From Algoriphagus sp. (GTDB taxonomy: Bacteria > Bacteroidota > Bacteroidia > Cytophagales > Cyclobacteriaceae), in the NCBI GenBank assembly GCA_029945945.1, contig JAQSDM010000005.1, positions 744,001 through 808,000 on the forward strand: a stretch of 64,000 bases of DNA, given 5' to 3'. Below the pieces are notes generated by a model. That model saw only the letters and a program-made list of their open reading frames with translations. It did no database searches and was not told where the DNA came from. Each line of letters opens with the position of its first letter. Position 1 is the stretch's first letter. Positions 51,859 to 59,812 of the stretch are shown here, piece after piece. A program made the position numbers and the translations under genes.

Positions 51859-53412
51859 ATTTCTTTTTCCTGTCGTTTGAATTTCCTGAACCACAACCGG
51901 TTCATATAAACTTTTTGAAAGAATCTGACCGTTGGTCCAATCAACGAGAATTTCCTGATAAGCTATCGGCAACATTACTTCCCCCGCTTCATTGATGATT
52001 CCGGTCAATCCTTCTTTATTTACCACTAGAAAATCCTTCTTTTCTCTTCGGATATCCTCGAACTCCGCGGGAAGCAATTCCTTCCCTGCTGGATCCAACA
52101 ACCCTGTTTTTCCTGCTCTTTCTACCAAAAAGTAATCATCCGTAGTCCGGAAGATATTTTCAAATCCTTCAGTGGTGAGAGTGCTGCCGGAAGAGTTGAT
52201 CAGATAAAATTTCCCAGAATTTTTTGCAATTGAAATCCCTTTTACGAAGGGTTTGATTTCTTCCCACTGGGGAGTTGAAATGATTTGTCCTGATGAATTA
52301 ATCAATCCCCAGTTTAGGGTATTTCGATAGGATGCCATATTTTCTGTAAACACAGATACCTCTGAAAATTGAGCTGGAATCATCCAATTACCAGCCTGAT
52401 TCACAAAGCCAATTGCTCCTTTTGCTTTCGCAGGGAAAAGCCCGATAGTGCCAAAACTAATTTGATCTACGCTATCCATCGGTTGTACAAGCCAGCCGGA
52501 TTTCCCGAGAAGTCCAAGCTTTCCATCTCTGAATCGAACGTTGTATAAATCATTTCCGATCATTTTCACTTCCTCAATGCCTACTGCATCCAACAAGATT
52601 CCGTCCTCTTCCATTACCCGGCGAAGTTTCCCATGAATGTATTCGAGCATTAATCCATTTTCTAAAGTGATTTCATGAAATGAATTGTATCGGATGTTTG
52701 ACAGAAGGTCGTTTGCCTCGATCAGCAAAAACTGTCTTTCGTCAAAGCCATAATAAAAATTCCCCTTGGTATGTTCTAATCGATCAATTACAGGGTTCAG
52801 AACATAGTCTCCTTCTCTGTTTATCAATCCAAAGCCGGTAACTTCTTTCGCCAGAATAATTTCGCCTTCATTTTCCTCAAGCAGTTCATATGGTTTTGTT
52901 GGATTTTTCGAAAGAGGTAAAAAATACTCAGTTCCTCTGCGCGTAATAATCATTCCAGTTCGGGTTATTTTTGCTTCATCGAACATGCCAAGCTGGGTAG
53001 TCTTACCATTTCCTCTTTCGAAAAGCCAATAATTATCGCCCTTTTTGGCCAGCAAAAAATTGTAAAAAGTCTGGATTTCATCGTATTCCAAAGGAAGAAC
53101 CAGTTGTCCATATTCATGATACGCTCCGATTCCATTATCGTCTTTTACCAAAATCCATGGCTCAAGGTATTGGTAAACGGTATTTCCCTGAAGTACCACA
53201 GCTGGCTTTAGATCCTTGGAGAGTAACGAAAGTTCATTTCCATTTATCCCGATTCTTACAGTTTCGCTCAACAGTTCTATTTTTTGATACATCAACCTTG
53301 ATTGAAGTTGAAGTTGTTCATTGTAGACTTCCCAGGTTTGAGCCTGAGAAGGAATGGAAAAGAAAAGGGAGCTAAGAAGGCAAATAGAAAGGGTATATTT
53401 TTTAAACATCAA
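51844..53412 (-). CDS. Exported WG-repeat protein
   Basis: The 522-residue protein has a signal peptide (ending SIPSQAQ, about residue 25). At least six WG-type repeats are visible, for example GLINREGDYVLNPVIDRLEH, AIGFVNQAGNWMIPAQFSEV, WGLINSSGQIISTPQWEEIKPF, GLLDPAGKELLPAEFEDIR and GIINEAGEVMLPIAYQEI. WG repeats probably form a beta propeller-like or solenoid structure of unknown role. The C-terminus is basic (GKRNKKGA). It starts with two Met; either could be used. Convergent with floA. Confidence 0.85.
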   Translation of the reverse strand: MMFKKYTLSICLLSSLFFSIPSQAQTWEVYNEQLQLQSRLMYQKIELLSETVRIGINGNELSLLSKDLKPAVVLQGNTVYQYLEPWILVKDDNGIGAYHEYGQLVLPLEYDEIQTFYNFLLAKKGDNYWLFERGNGKTTQLGMFDEAKITRTGMIITRRGTEYFLPLSKNPTKPYELLEENEGEIILAKEVTGFGLINREGDYVLNPVIDRLEHTKGNFYYGFDERQFLLIEANDLLSNIRYNSFHEITLENGLMLEYIHGKLRRVMEEDGILLDAVGIEEVKMIGNDLYNVRFRDGKLGLLGKSGWLVQPMDSVDQISFGTIGLFPAKAKGAIGFVNQAGNWMIPAQFSEVSVFTENMASYRNTLNWGLINSSGQIISTPQWEEIKPFVKGISIAKNSGKFYLINSSGSTLTTEGFENIFRTTDDYFLVERAGKTGLLDPAGKELLPAEFEDIRREKKDFLVVNKEGLTGIINEAGEVMLPIAYQEILVDWTNGQILSKSLYEPVVVQEIQTTGKRNKKGA

Positions 53413-53442
53413 GTCGGTAATTTCAGAATTGGCTTAAAGATA

Positions 53443-53477
53443 AATGACCAAAGAATTTCAACTATCCTTTGGTCATT
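53443..53477 (-). terminator. Candidate hairpin downstream of hemA
   Basis: Perfect 11-bp arms (AATGACCAAAG and CTTTGGTCATT) with a 13-base loop lie 22 bases after the hemA stop. The T-run after it on the minus strand is short, so it may act weakly. Confidence 0.5.
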
Positions 53478-53498
53478 AAATCAAAAATAAAGTTTTGA

Positions 53499-54767
53499 TT
53501 ATTTTTCAGTTTTGATTTTATCGAGATCAAAGAGGTCCGAAATAATTTCGATCATTTCCTCTGCCTGATCTCTTTTGCAGGCAGCCCTGAGTTGTACAAC
53601 GGGTACTTTCAGGATTTTCTGCATCATGCTTTTTGTTATTTTATCAATCACGGCGTACTCTTTTTCGTCAGCATTTTTGAGGAAGCGGGCTAGTTCTTCT
53701 TGTCTTATTTGCTCCAGTGATTGCTTCAATTTATTGATGGTTGGTGAAACCATCATTTCTTTTTTCCAGCTGTAAAACTCCTCAATGCTCTCTGCAATGA
53801 TCCCTTCCACCATTGGAATGGAAGCCATTCTCTTTTCGAGAGCTTCTGTTGCTTTACTGCGAATATTATCAACGTTATAAAGGATCACTCCCGGTACATC
53901 TTCAACAGATGTTTCAATGCTTCTTGGGACAGAAAGGTCAACAAGCAACTTATAACTCTGGATATTGAATTTCTTAACGAGGGCTTTGGTAATAAATGGC
54001 TCTGATATCATAATTGAGCTGACAATTACATCAGCTTCTTCCATCGCCTCAAAAACATTTTCAAAAGGCACTACTTCAAATCCAAGTTGAAATGCAATTT
54101 CTTCAGATTTTGCAAGAGTTCTATTAGTGATTTTGACTTTTGCATCAGGAAGATGAACCATGTTTTTAGCTACATCTTCGCCTATTTCACCTACTCCGAT
54201 CAAAAGAATTCTCGGTTGTAATGTATTGGAGGTGAGACTGTCTATCAATTCAATGGTCGCATAAGAAAGTGAAGCTGCACCATCTCTGAAAGAAGTTTCC
54301 TGAACGATTCTCTTGCTTGTGAAGAATACAGTGTGCATCAGGCGATGGAGAAATGGTCCGGCCATGTCTAAATCCGCAGACGCTTGATAGGATCTTTTAA
54401 CCTGATTTGAGATTTGAATATCTCCGACAACCTGTGCTTCCAAGCCTATGGAAACTTTGAATAGATGAGAAATGGCAGCACGATCGTCGTTAAAAATCTG
54501 GAAATATTCAAGATAGTTGACTACATCTGAAAGTGCTTTTTCCAAGCCAACCAATTTGATGATCTCAGTACTCAGATCGAGATCATGGCTATAATAAACC
54601 TCAGTACGATTACAGGTAGATAAAATCAACACATCATTCAAACTAAAAAACTCTCTCAGTTTCAATAGAATGCTGTGAATTTCCCGCTCATCGAGTGAAA
54701 TGAGTTCTCTGATTTGTACGGGAGCTGTTTTGTGTGATAAACTTATTGCTCTAAACTTATTATGCAT
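53499..54767 (-). CDS. hemA: Glutamyl-tRNA reductase
   Basis: HemA reduces Glu-tRNA to glutamate-1-semialdehyde, the substrate of HemL in this window. The 422-residue protein shows the catalytic LSTCNRTEVYY (Cys52), EAQVVGDIQISNQVKRSYQ, a Rossmann segment ILLIGVGEIGEDVAKNMV and a C-terminal dimerisation helix region. The N-terminal ISLSHKTAPVQIRE motif is typical. The ATG at 54765-54767 leads directly into the conserved start. Above it is the gap before the HhH gene, 198 bases with no gene. Confidence 0.95.
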   Translation of the reverse strand: MHNKFRAISLSHKTAPVQIRELISLDEREIHSILLKLREFFSLNDVLILSTCNRTEVYYSHDLDLSTEIIKLVGLEKALSDVVNYLEYFQIFNDDRAAISHLFKVSIGLEAQVVGDIQISNQVKRSYQASADLDMAGPFLHRLMHTVFFTSKRIVQETSFRDGAASLSYATIELIDSLTSNTLQPRILLIGVGEIGEDVAKNMVHLPDAKVKITNRTLAKSEEIAFQLGFEVVPFENVFEAMEEADVIVSSIMISEPFITKALVKKFNIQSYKLLVDLSVPRSIETSVEDVPGVILYNVDNIRSKATEALEKRMASIPMVEGIIAESIEEFYSWKKEMMVSPTINKLKQSLEQIRQEELARFLKNADEKEYAVIDKITKSMMQKILKVPVVQLRAACKRDQAEEMIEIISDLFDLDKIKTEK

Positions 54768-54965
54768 CGTTCCGAGTCTTGGCCTGCAAATTTAACAGAC
54801 ATTGGCGGGTGAAGAGTCCATTTTGACTATCATTATTTCAATTTAGAATACGTCTAAATAAAAAGCCTGTTTTGTCCCGCAAATTTCGAAAATTTTGATT
54901 TTAACTGCTAATATTATTAACTTATAAGTTATTGATTATTTCTATCTCCAACTGATTAATTTTTT

Positions 54966-55649
54966 ATGAGGAGTAAACTTTTTTATTGGCTTAAGACCTA
55001 TCTCGGTTTTTCGAGAAAAGAATCTCATGGATTTCTGCTTTTGCTTCCATTTCTTGGAATATTGGTCATTGTTCCGACCATCATCAGGCAAATTAAAACT
55101 TCCAATTCACAAGATTTTCATAATAGGTTTATGAATCAAATTGATAGCATGGAGAACGCTGGGCTCGTTTTGGTAAAATCACCCGGTCCGGTTTTTAATC
55201 CACAGGATACAGTCAAAAAATCATCGGTCGATAAGCAACTTGAAAATATTCAACGAATATCGTTTTCAGAAGCCGACTCCATTGTCCTTCAGATTGTACC
55301 CGGAATTGGTCCCGGATCCGCTGGCAGGATTATTAAATACAGGGAAGATCTTGGAGGTTTCCACAGTACCAACCAGTTGAGTGAAGTATATGGGATGAAG
55401 CCAGAAACAATAGAATTGATTTGGGAATTTTTCGAATTCAATCCTTTGATATTCAGAAAAATCAAACTGAATCAAAGCACCATAGAGGAGATTTCATCTC
55501 ATCCTTATGTTACTTACGGCGAGGCAAAAGTAATAGTGGCTTACCGAAATCAACATGGGGGTTTTCAGTCCATTGATGATTTGCTGAAAATCAGGATATT
55601 CAAAGTAGAGTGGGTCAAGAAACTGGCCCCCTATTTGGATTTGGGCTAA
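54966..55649 (+). CDS. Membrane-anchored helix-hairpin-helix protein (ComEA-like)
   Basis: The 227-residue protein has one membrane segment near the N-terminus (FLLLLPFLGILVIVPTII, about 22-40), a short linker and two helix-hairpin-helix units. The first is ADSIVLQIVPGIGPGSAGRIIKYREDLGGFHSTNQLSEVYGM and the second TIEEISSHPYVTYGEAKVIVAYRNQHGGFQSIDDLLKIRIF. Such domains bind DNA without sequence choice; ComEA uses them in DNA uptake. A role in competence is therefore possible but unproven. The HsdR-N-like gene follows 62 bases downstream on the same strand. Confidence 0.82.
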   Translation: MRSKLFYWLKTYLGFSRKESHGFLLLLPFLGILVIVPTIIRQIKTSNSQDFHNRFMNQIDSMENAGLVLVKSPGPVFNPQDTVKKSSVDKQLENIQRISFSEADSIVLQIVPGIGPGSAGRIIKYREDLGGFHSTNQLSEVYGMKPETIELIWEFFEFNPLIFRKIKLNQSTIEEISSHPYVTYGEAKVIVAYRNQHGGFQSIDDLLKIRIFKVEWVKKLAPYLDLG

Positions 55650-55711
55650 AAATTAAAAATTCCCACATTATTTTGACTTTTTTTTCGATCAATATTACTC
55701 ATCTTTGAATC

Positions 55712-56185
55712 ATGAATTCCGAACAGGGACAGATTCAATTACCATCGCTCAACCTTCCTCCAATAGAACCTACTCTTCAGGAAAAAGATGGAAAAATGCT
55801 GATTTTTGATGCCCTTCGGAAAAAATACCTGACGCTTACCCCTGAAGAATGGGTGAGACAGCATTGGATCTCATTTCTCACCAAAAACCTGAAGTTCCCA
55901 AAAGGTCTATTGGCTCTTGAAAAAGGATTGAAATACAATCAATTGCAAAAGCGCACCGATTTGGTTGTTTGGGATAAAGAAGGGAATCCATACCTTCTTA
56001 TCGAATGCAAGGCTCCACAAATTAAACTGACTCAAAAAACGATTGAACAGGCTTGTGTGTATAATAAACAGCTCCAAATTAAGTTTCTGATCCTCACAAA
56101 TGGGATTCAGCATATTTGTTTGGCTTGGAAAGAAAAAAGTCAGAACTTTGACCAACTAAAAGATTTTCCGGAACCACCAAAATAG
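55712..56185 (+). CDS. Orphan HsdR N-terminal-type restriction endonuclease-like protein
   Basis: The 157-residue protein matches the HSDR_N_2 type domain: EEWVRQHWISFLTKNLKFPKGLLALEKGLKYNQLQKRTDLVVWDKEGNPYLLIECKAPQIKLTQKTIEQACVYNKQLQIKFLILTNGIQHICL. The PD-(D/E)xK nuclease site is visible as Asp in RTDLVV and ExK in LIECKAP. In type I restriction enzymes this domain is the N-terminus of the HsdR motor subunit. Here it stands alone without helicase, HsdM or HsdS, so it is not a restriction system by itself. Its function is unknown. Confidence 0.85.
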   Translation: MNSEQGQIQLPSLNLPPIEPTLQEKDGKMLIFDALRKKYLTLTPEEWVRQHWISFLTKNLKFPKGLLALEKGLKYNQLQKRTDLVVWDKEGNPYLLIECKAPQIKLTQKTIEQACVYNKQLQIKFLILTNGIQHICLAWKEKSQNFDQLKDFPEPPK

Positions 56186-56222
56186 TAACATTGTTTGTAT
56201 GAATAGTAATATTGTTTGTATG
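56181..56222. promoter_or_regulatory. 21-bp tandem direct repeat upstream of the Crp/Fnr gene
   Basis: AATAGTAACATTGTTTGTATG (56181-56201) and AATAGTAATATTGTTTGTATG (56202-56222) match at 20 of 21 bases. Two helical turns of spacing put both on the same DNA face. They lie 53 bases before the ATG of the Crp/Fnr gene and partly overlap the end of the preceding gene. Confidence 0.6.
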
Positions 56223-56274
56223 ATATTTGTCAGTCTTTTTTTACCTTATACCTACAAAGTATTTCAACCACATT

Positions 56275-56991
56275 ATGTCTACTAATCATTCACCGAATAC
56301 GCCCTGTGAACTTTGTGCAAGTAGAAAATATTCCTTGCTATCAGAAATGTCTGAGGCACAGGTTTGCACCATTTCAGATCACAAAAATCTGATTTCTCAT
56401 AGAAAAGGACAGATTTTGTACTATGAGGGAACTAAGCCACTTGGGATTTTTTGCATTAATGGCGGGGTTGTAAAAATTTACAAGACAGCCTCAAACGGAA
56501 AAGAGCAAATCCTTCATTTAGCTCAAAAAGGAGATTTCCTTGGTTACTCAGCGTTATTGGGGGAGGAGAATTACACCAATTCTGCGATGATTATTGAGGA
56601 TGCGAAAATTTGCTTTATCCCGAAGGAATCGTTTTTGAATACCCTTTTCAACAACACTCCGTTCTTCAAAAGGATAACCAAAGCACTGAGTCATGAAATT
56701 GGGGTGATGGAGGAAAAACTAACCGATGCCACCCAGAAGAGTATTCGGGAGCGGCTTGCTTACGTTTTGCTTCAGCTAGCTAGTTGTTATGGTGTTGAGG
56801 GTGGAGAAAGTCAAAGGATTGATTTAGTCCTGAGCAGAGAAGAAATTGCCGGAATGGTTGGAACAGCCACTGAATCTGTGATTAGATTACTTTCAGAATT
56901 CAAAAAGGATAATCTGATCGATCTGGATGGCAAGAGGATCATCGTGAAGGACAAACGAGGATTGGCAAGATTATCTGATTTCTACGCCTGA
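56275..56991 (+). CDS. Crp/Fnr-family transcription regulator with N-terminal cysteines
   Basis: I start at the ATG at 56275 (MSTNHSPNTPCELC); an in-frame TTG at 56227 would read through an unusual leader. The 238-residue protein has a cyclic-nucleotide-binding-like beta roll (about 35-130, with KGQILYYEGTKPLGIFCINGGVVKIY and GDFLGYSALLGEENY). A dimer helix and a C-terminal winged helix (LSREEIAGMVGTATESVIRLLSEFKKDNLIDLDGKRIIV, about 178-220) follow. Cys11 and Cys14 (CELC) and Cys31 stand before the roll, where Fnr proteins bind a [4Fe-4S] cluster; a fourth Cys near 64 may complete it, but I cannot confirm this. It is followed by rhodanese, DUF547 and redox genes, which it may control. Confidence 0.85.
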   Translation: MSTNHSPNTPCELCASRKYSLLSEMSEAQVCTISDHKNLISHRKGQILYYEGTKPLGIFCINGGVVKIYKTASNGKEQILHLAQKGDFLGYSALLGEENYTNSAMIIEDAKICFIPKESFLNTLFNNTPFFKRITKALSHEIGVMEEKLTDATQKSIRERLAYVLLQLASCYGVEGGESQRIDLVLSREEIAGMVGTATESVIRLLSEFKKDNLIDLDGKRIIVKDKRGLARLSDFYA

Positions 56992-57028
56992 TCCGAACCG
57001 CACGCTTTAATTTTTGGTTGTTTGGGTA

Positions 57029-57541
57029 ATGGAAATCAAAAATAGATTTTACTGTGCCTTTTTGGCATTGGTACTCATTTCGCCTTTTTTATTTTTTGGA
57101 GAAGCAAAGGCTCAATCGACGGCCTATAAAACGCTGTTGAAAGGGCTTTATGATGAAGAATTCCCAATTGTGAAACCTGGCCAGATTAGTAACTTGAAGA
57201 ATTATCAGGTTTTGGATACCCGGGAAAAATCAGAATTCGAAGTCAGCCATTTACAAGGAGCAAAGTGGGTCGGCTACGATACTTTCTCCTTGGAAAATGT
57301 TGAAGATTTGGATAAAACTCAACCTGTTTTAGTTTATTGCACGGTCGGTGCCAGATCACAGGATATTGGAAAAAAGTTGCGAGAAGCTGGATTCCAGCGA
57401 GTTTACAATCTTTATGGAGGGATCATTCATTGGTCCAATGAAAACCAGCTATTATTCAAGGATTCCCTGCCTACTAAGCAAGTTCACACCTACAGCCGCA
57501 CGTGGGGAGTTTGGCTCACCTCCGGGGAGAAAGTTTATTGA
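57029..57541 (+). CDS. Exported rhodanese-domain protein
   Basis: The ATG at 57029 gives a signal peptide (ending EAKAQ, about residue 29). The rhodanese domain has a DTREKSEFEVSHLQGAKWVGY region and the active-site loop VYCTVGARSQDIGKKL with Cys104, then FQRVYNLYGGIIHWSNE. Rhodaneses carry sulfane sulfur on the cysteine; exported versions handle periplasmic sulfur or persulfides. It is 37 bases after the Crp/Fnr gene and 94 before DUF547, all on the same strand, so a redox-linked operon is possible. Confidence 0.85.
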   Translation: MEIKNRFYCAFLALVLISPFLFFGEAKAQSTAYKTLLKGLYDEEFPIVKPGQISNLKNYQVLDTREKSEFEVSHLQGAKWVGYDTFSLENVEDLDKTQPVLVYCTVGARSQDIGKKLREAGFQRVYNLYGGIIHWSNENQLLFKDSLPTKQVHTYSRTWGVWLTSGEKVY

Positions 57542-57635
57542 TTAATACTCGAATAAGTACTCCCGCCGACATTACCCCGAAACTTAACATCCTATTTTTG
57601 ACTTGGTACGTAAATCAGACCAAAACCAAATTCTA

Positions 57636-58400
57636 ATGAAATTCTTAAAATCTTTACTCTTCACGTTTTTGCTTTTTACAATTTTTTCCTGCCAAACCTC
57701 CGTTCCCGGGATGGCAGGAACAACACCTCCAAATCATCAAGCCTGGGATCAATTACTCAAGGCAAATGTGAGCCCTTCCGGAATCGTGAATTACAATGGG
57801 TTTATAAAGGAAAAAGCCAAGCTCGAGCAATATCTGAAACTCATAAGTGAAAATGCTCCAGACCGTAAAACCTGGTCAAAGCAAGATCAACTTGCCTATT
57901 GGATCAATGCTTACAATGCCTTTACAGTCAAATTGATTGTTGATAATTATCCTGTAAAAAGTATTCGTGATTTGGGTCCGGAACTTAAAATCCCATTGAT
58001 CAAGGATGTTTGGCATTATAAATTCTTCAAAATTGGAGGTGTGGAATCAAGTTTGGACGAGATTGAGCATTCTATACTTCGAAAAGAATTTGAAGAACCA
58101 AGGATACATTTTGCGATCAATTGCGCTTCCGTTTCCTGTCCACCTTTACTTAATGAGGCATTTATTGCGTCGAAATTAGAAGCTCAATTAGACAAAGTGG
58201 CCAGAGGATTTATCAATGATTCTTCCAGAAATAAGATAACGGCAGACAATGCCCAGATTTCTGCTCTATTCTCCTGGTTCAAAGGGGACTTTACGAAGAA
58301 GGGCAGTTTGATCGATTTTCTTAATCTATATAGTAAGGTGAAAATCAAATCCACAGCCAAGATTTCTCATCTGGATTATAACTGGAATCTGAACGAATAG
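57636..58400 (+). CDS. DUF547 lipoprotein
   Basis: The ATG at 57636 gives a lipoprotein signal (TIFSC, Cys about residue 17). The DUF547 domain has WDQLLKANVSPSGIVNYNGF, KQDQLAYWINAYNAFTVKLIVDNYPVKSIRDLG, LDEIEHSILRKEFEEPRIHFAINCASVSCPPLLNEAF and DFLNLY. The conserved His and the Cys pair ASVSCPP are typical. DUF547 proteins occur beside glycosyltransferases and redox genes, including arsenosugar gene sets; their reaction is unknown. It precedes the FAD/NapH/glycosyltransferase operon by 56 bases. Confidence 0.88.
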   Translation: MKFLKSLLFTFLLFTIFSCQTSVPGMAGTTPPNHQAWDQLLKANVSPSGIVNYNGFIKEKAKLEQYLKLISENAPDRKTWSKQDQLAYWINAYNAFTVKLIVDNYPVKSIRDLGPELKIPLIKDVWHYKFFKIGGVESSLDEIEHSILRKEFEEPRIHFAINCASVSCPPLLNEAFIASKLEAQLDKVARGFINDSSRNKITADNAQISALFSWFKGDFTKKGSLIDFLNLYSKVKIKSTAKISHLDYNWNLNE

Positions 58401-58456
58401 CCTGAAAAAGACCGGAGAATTGGTAAATTTCATTTTCCAACCAAACAATCTTTTCA

Positions 58457-59812
58457 ATGAGCTCAAATCATCATGTGGTAATTATCGGAAATGGAATCGC
58501 CGGAATCACCTGCGCCAGACATCTCCGCAAACTTGATGATCGGGTAAAAATCACTGTAATTTCAGGGGAATCGACCTACTTTTTCTCTCGTACTGCGCTC
58601 ATGTATGTGTACATGGGGCACATGAAATTCGAGCATATTCAGCCGTATGAGAACTGGTTTTGGGAGAAAAACCGGATAGAACTCAAGGAAGGTTGGGTGA
58701 ATAATGTTGATTTTTCTACCAAAAATATCGAATTCAAAACCGGAGAAAAGCTTGCGTATGATGAGTTGGTGATTGCTTCCGGTTCCAAATCCAATAAGTT
58801 TGAATGGCCGGGACAAGATCTCAAAGGCGTGCAAGGTTTGTATTCCAAACAGGATCTCGAACTCATGGAAGAATCTACCAAAGAGGGAGTGCAAAGAGCT
58901 GTGATTGTGGGTGGTGGATTAATTGGAATTGAGATGGCAGAGATGCTGGCATACAAGAAGATCCCGGTTACGTTCCTTGTCAGGGAAATTGGTTTTTGGG
59001 ACAATGTCCTGCCAAAAGAAGAATCTCAATTGGTAGGAAGACATATCCGGGAGCATCACATCGACCTTAAATTGGAAACTGAATTACAGGAAATAATAGG
59101 AGATTCCGAAGGCAAAGTAAAAGCCGTACGAACTAAATCAGGAGAGGAGATTCCTTGCCAGTTTGTAGGATTAACTGCAGGAGTGACTCCAAATATTGAT
59201 TTTTTGAGAAATTCAGAGTTGGATCTGAACAGAGGAGTCAAAGTTGATTTGAGTTTCCAAACCAATATCCCGAATGTCTATGCAATCGGAGATTGTGCTG
59301 AATTTCATCAGCCACCAGCATCAGACCGTAGACCTATCGAACAGGTTTGGTATACCGGGAGAATGCACGGAGAAACACTTGCCCACACTCTAGCCGGGAA
59401 AAAACTTCAATACCAACCGGGAATATGGTTCAATTCAGCCAAATTCCTTGACATCGAATATCAAACCTACGGAACTGTTCCTCCGACATGGGATTCTGAA
59501 AAGACCCAATCTTTTTATTGGGAGCATTCAGGAGGAAAAGTTGCTTTTCGAATGCTGATGGATATTTCCGGAATAATTTTAGGAGTCAATAACTTTGGAT
59601 TCAGACTCCGGCATGAGTTTTTTGACAAAGCAATTCAAGAGAAATGGGAGGCATCCAAAGTGATTTCCAGTCTTGAAAAGGCGAATTTCGATCCTGAGTT
59701 TTTTGCTCCGTATTATATAGAGATTCAAAAGGCTTTCAAGGACCAATTTGGAGGTGATTTCACCATTACCAAAAAATCATTTATTCAAAAATTATTCGGC
59801 GCAAGGGTATGA
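58457..59812 (+). CDS. FAD-dependent NAD(P)H oxidoreductase
   Basis: This 451-residue pyridine-nucleotide-disulfide-type flavoprotein has an FAD-binding GNGIAGITCARHLRK (residues 11-25), a NAD(P)-binding VIVGGGLIGIEMAEML near 151-165 and IPNVYAIGDCAEF near 270 for FAD. The last part is unusual: 150 extra residues without the disulfide-oxidoreductase interface, including WFNSAKFLDIEYQTYG. It resembles the ferredoxin/nitrite-reductase-like reductases. Its stop overlaps the ATG of the Fe-S membrane protein by four bases (ATGA), which suggests an electron-transfer pair. Confidence 0.85.
   Translation: MSSNHHVVIIGNGIAGITCARHLRKLDDRVKITVISGESTYFFSRTALMYVYMGHMKFEHIQPYENWFWEKNRIELKEGWVNNVDFSTKNIEFKTGEKLAYDELVIASGSKSNKFEWPGQDLKGVQGLYSKQDLELMEESTKEGVQRAVIVGGGLIGIEMAEMLAYKKIPVTFLVREIGFWDNVLPKEESQLVGRHIREHHIDLKLETELQEIIGDSEGKVKAVRTKSGEEIPCQFVGLTAGVTPNIDFLRNSELDLNRGVKVDLSFQTNIPNVYAIGDCAEFHQPPASDRRPIEQVWYTGRMHGETLAHTLAGKKLQYQPGIWFNSAKFLDIEYQTYGTVPPTWDSEKTQSFYWEHSGGKVAFRMLMDISGIILGVNNFGFRLRHEFFDKAIQEKWEASKVISSLEKANFDPEFFAPYYIEIQKAFKDQFGGDFTITKKSFIQKLFGARV

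Noticed and set aside
55712-56185. HsdR-N protein considered as part of a type I restriction system
   Set aside because: There is no motor helicase, HsdM or HsdS gene in the window, and the protein is only 157 residues.
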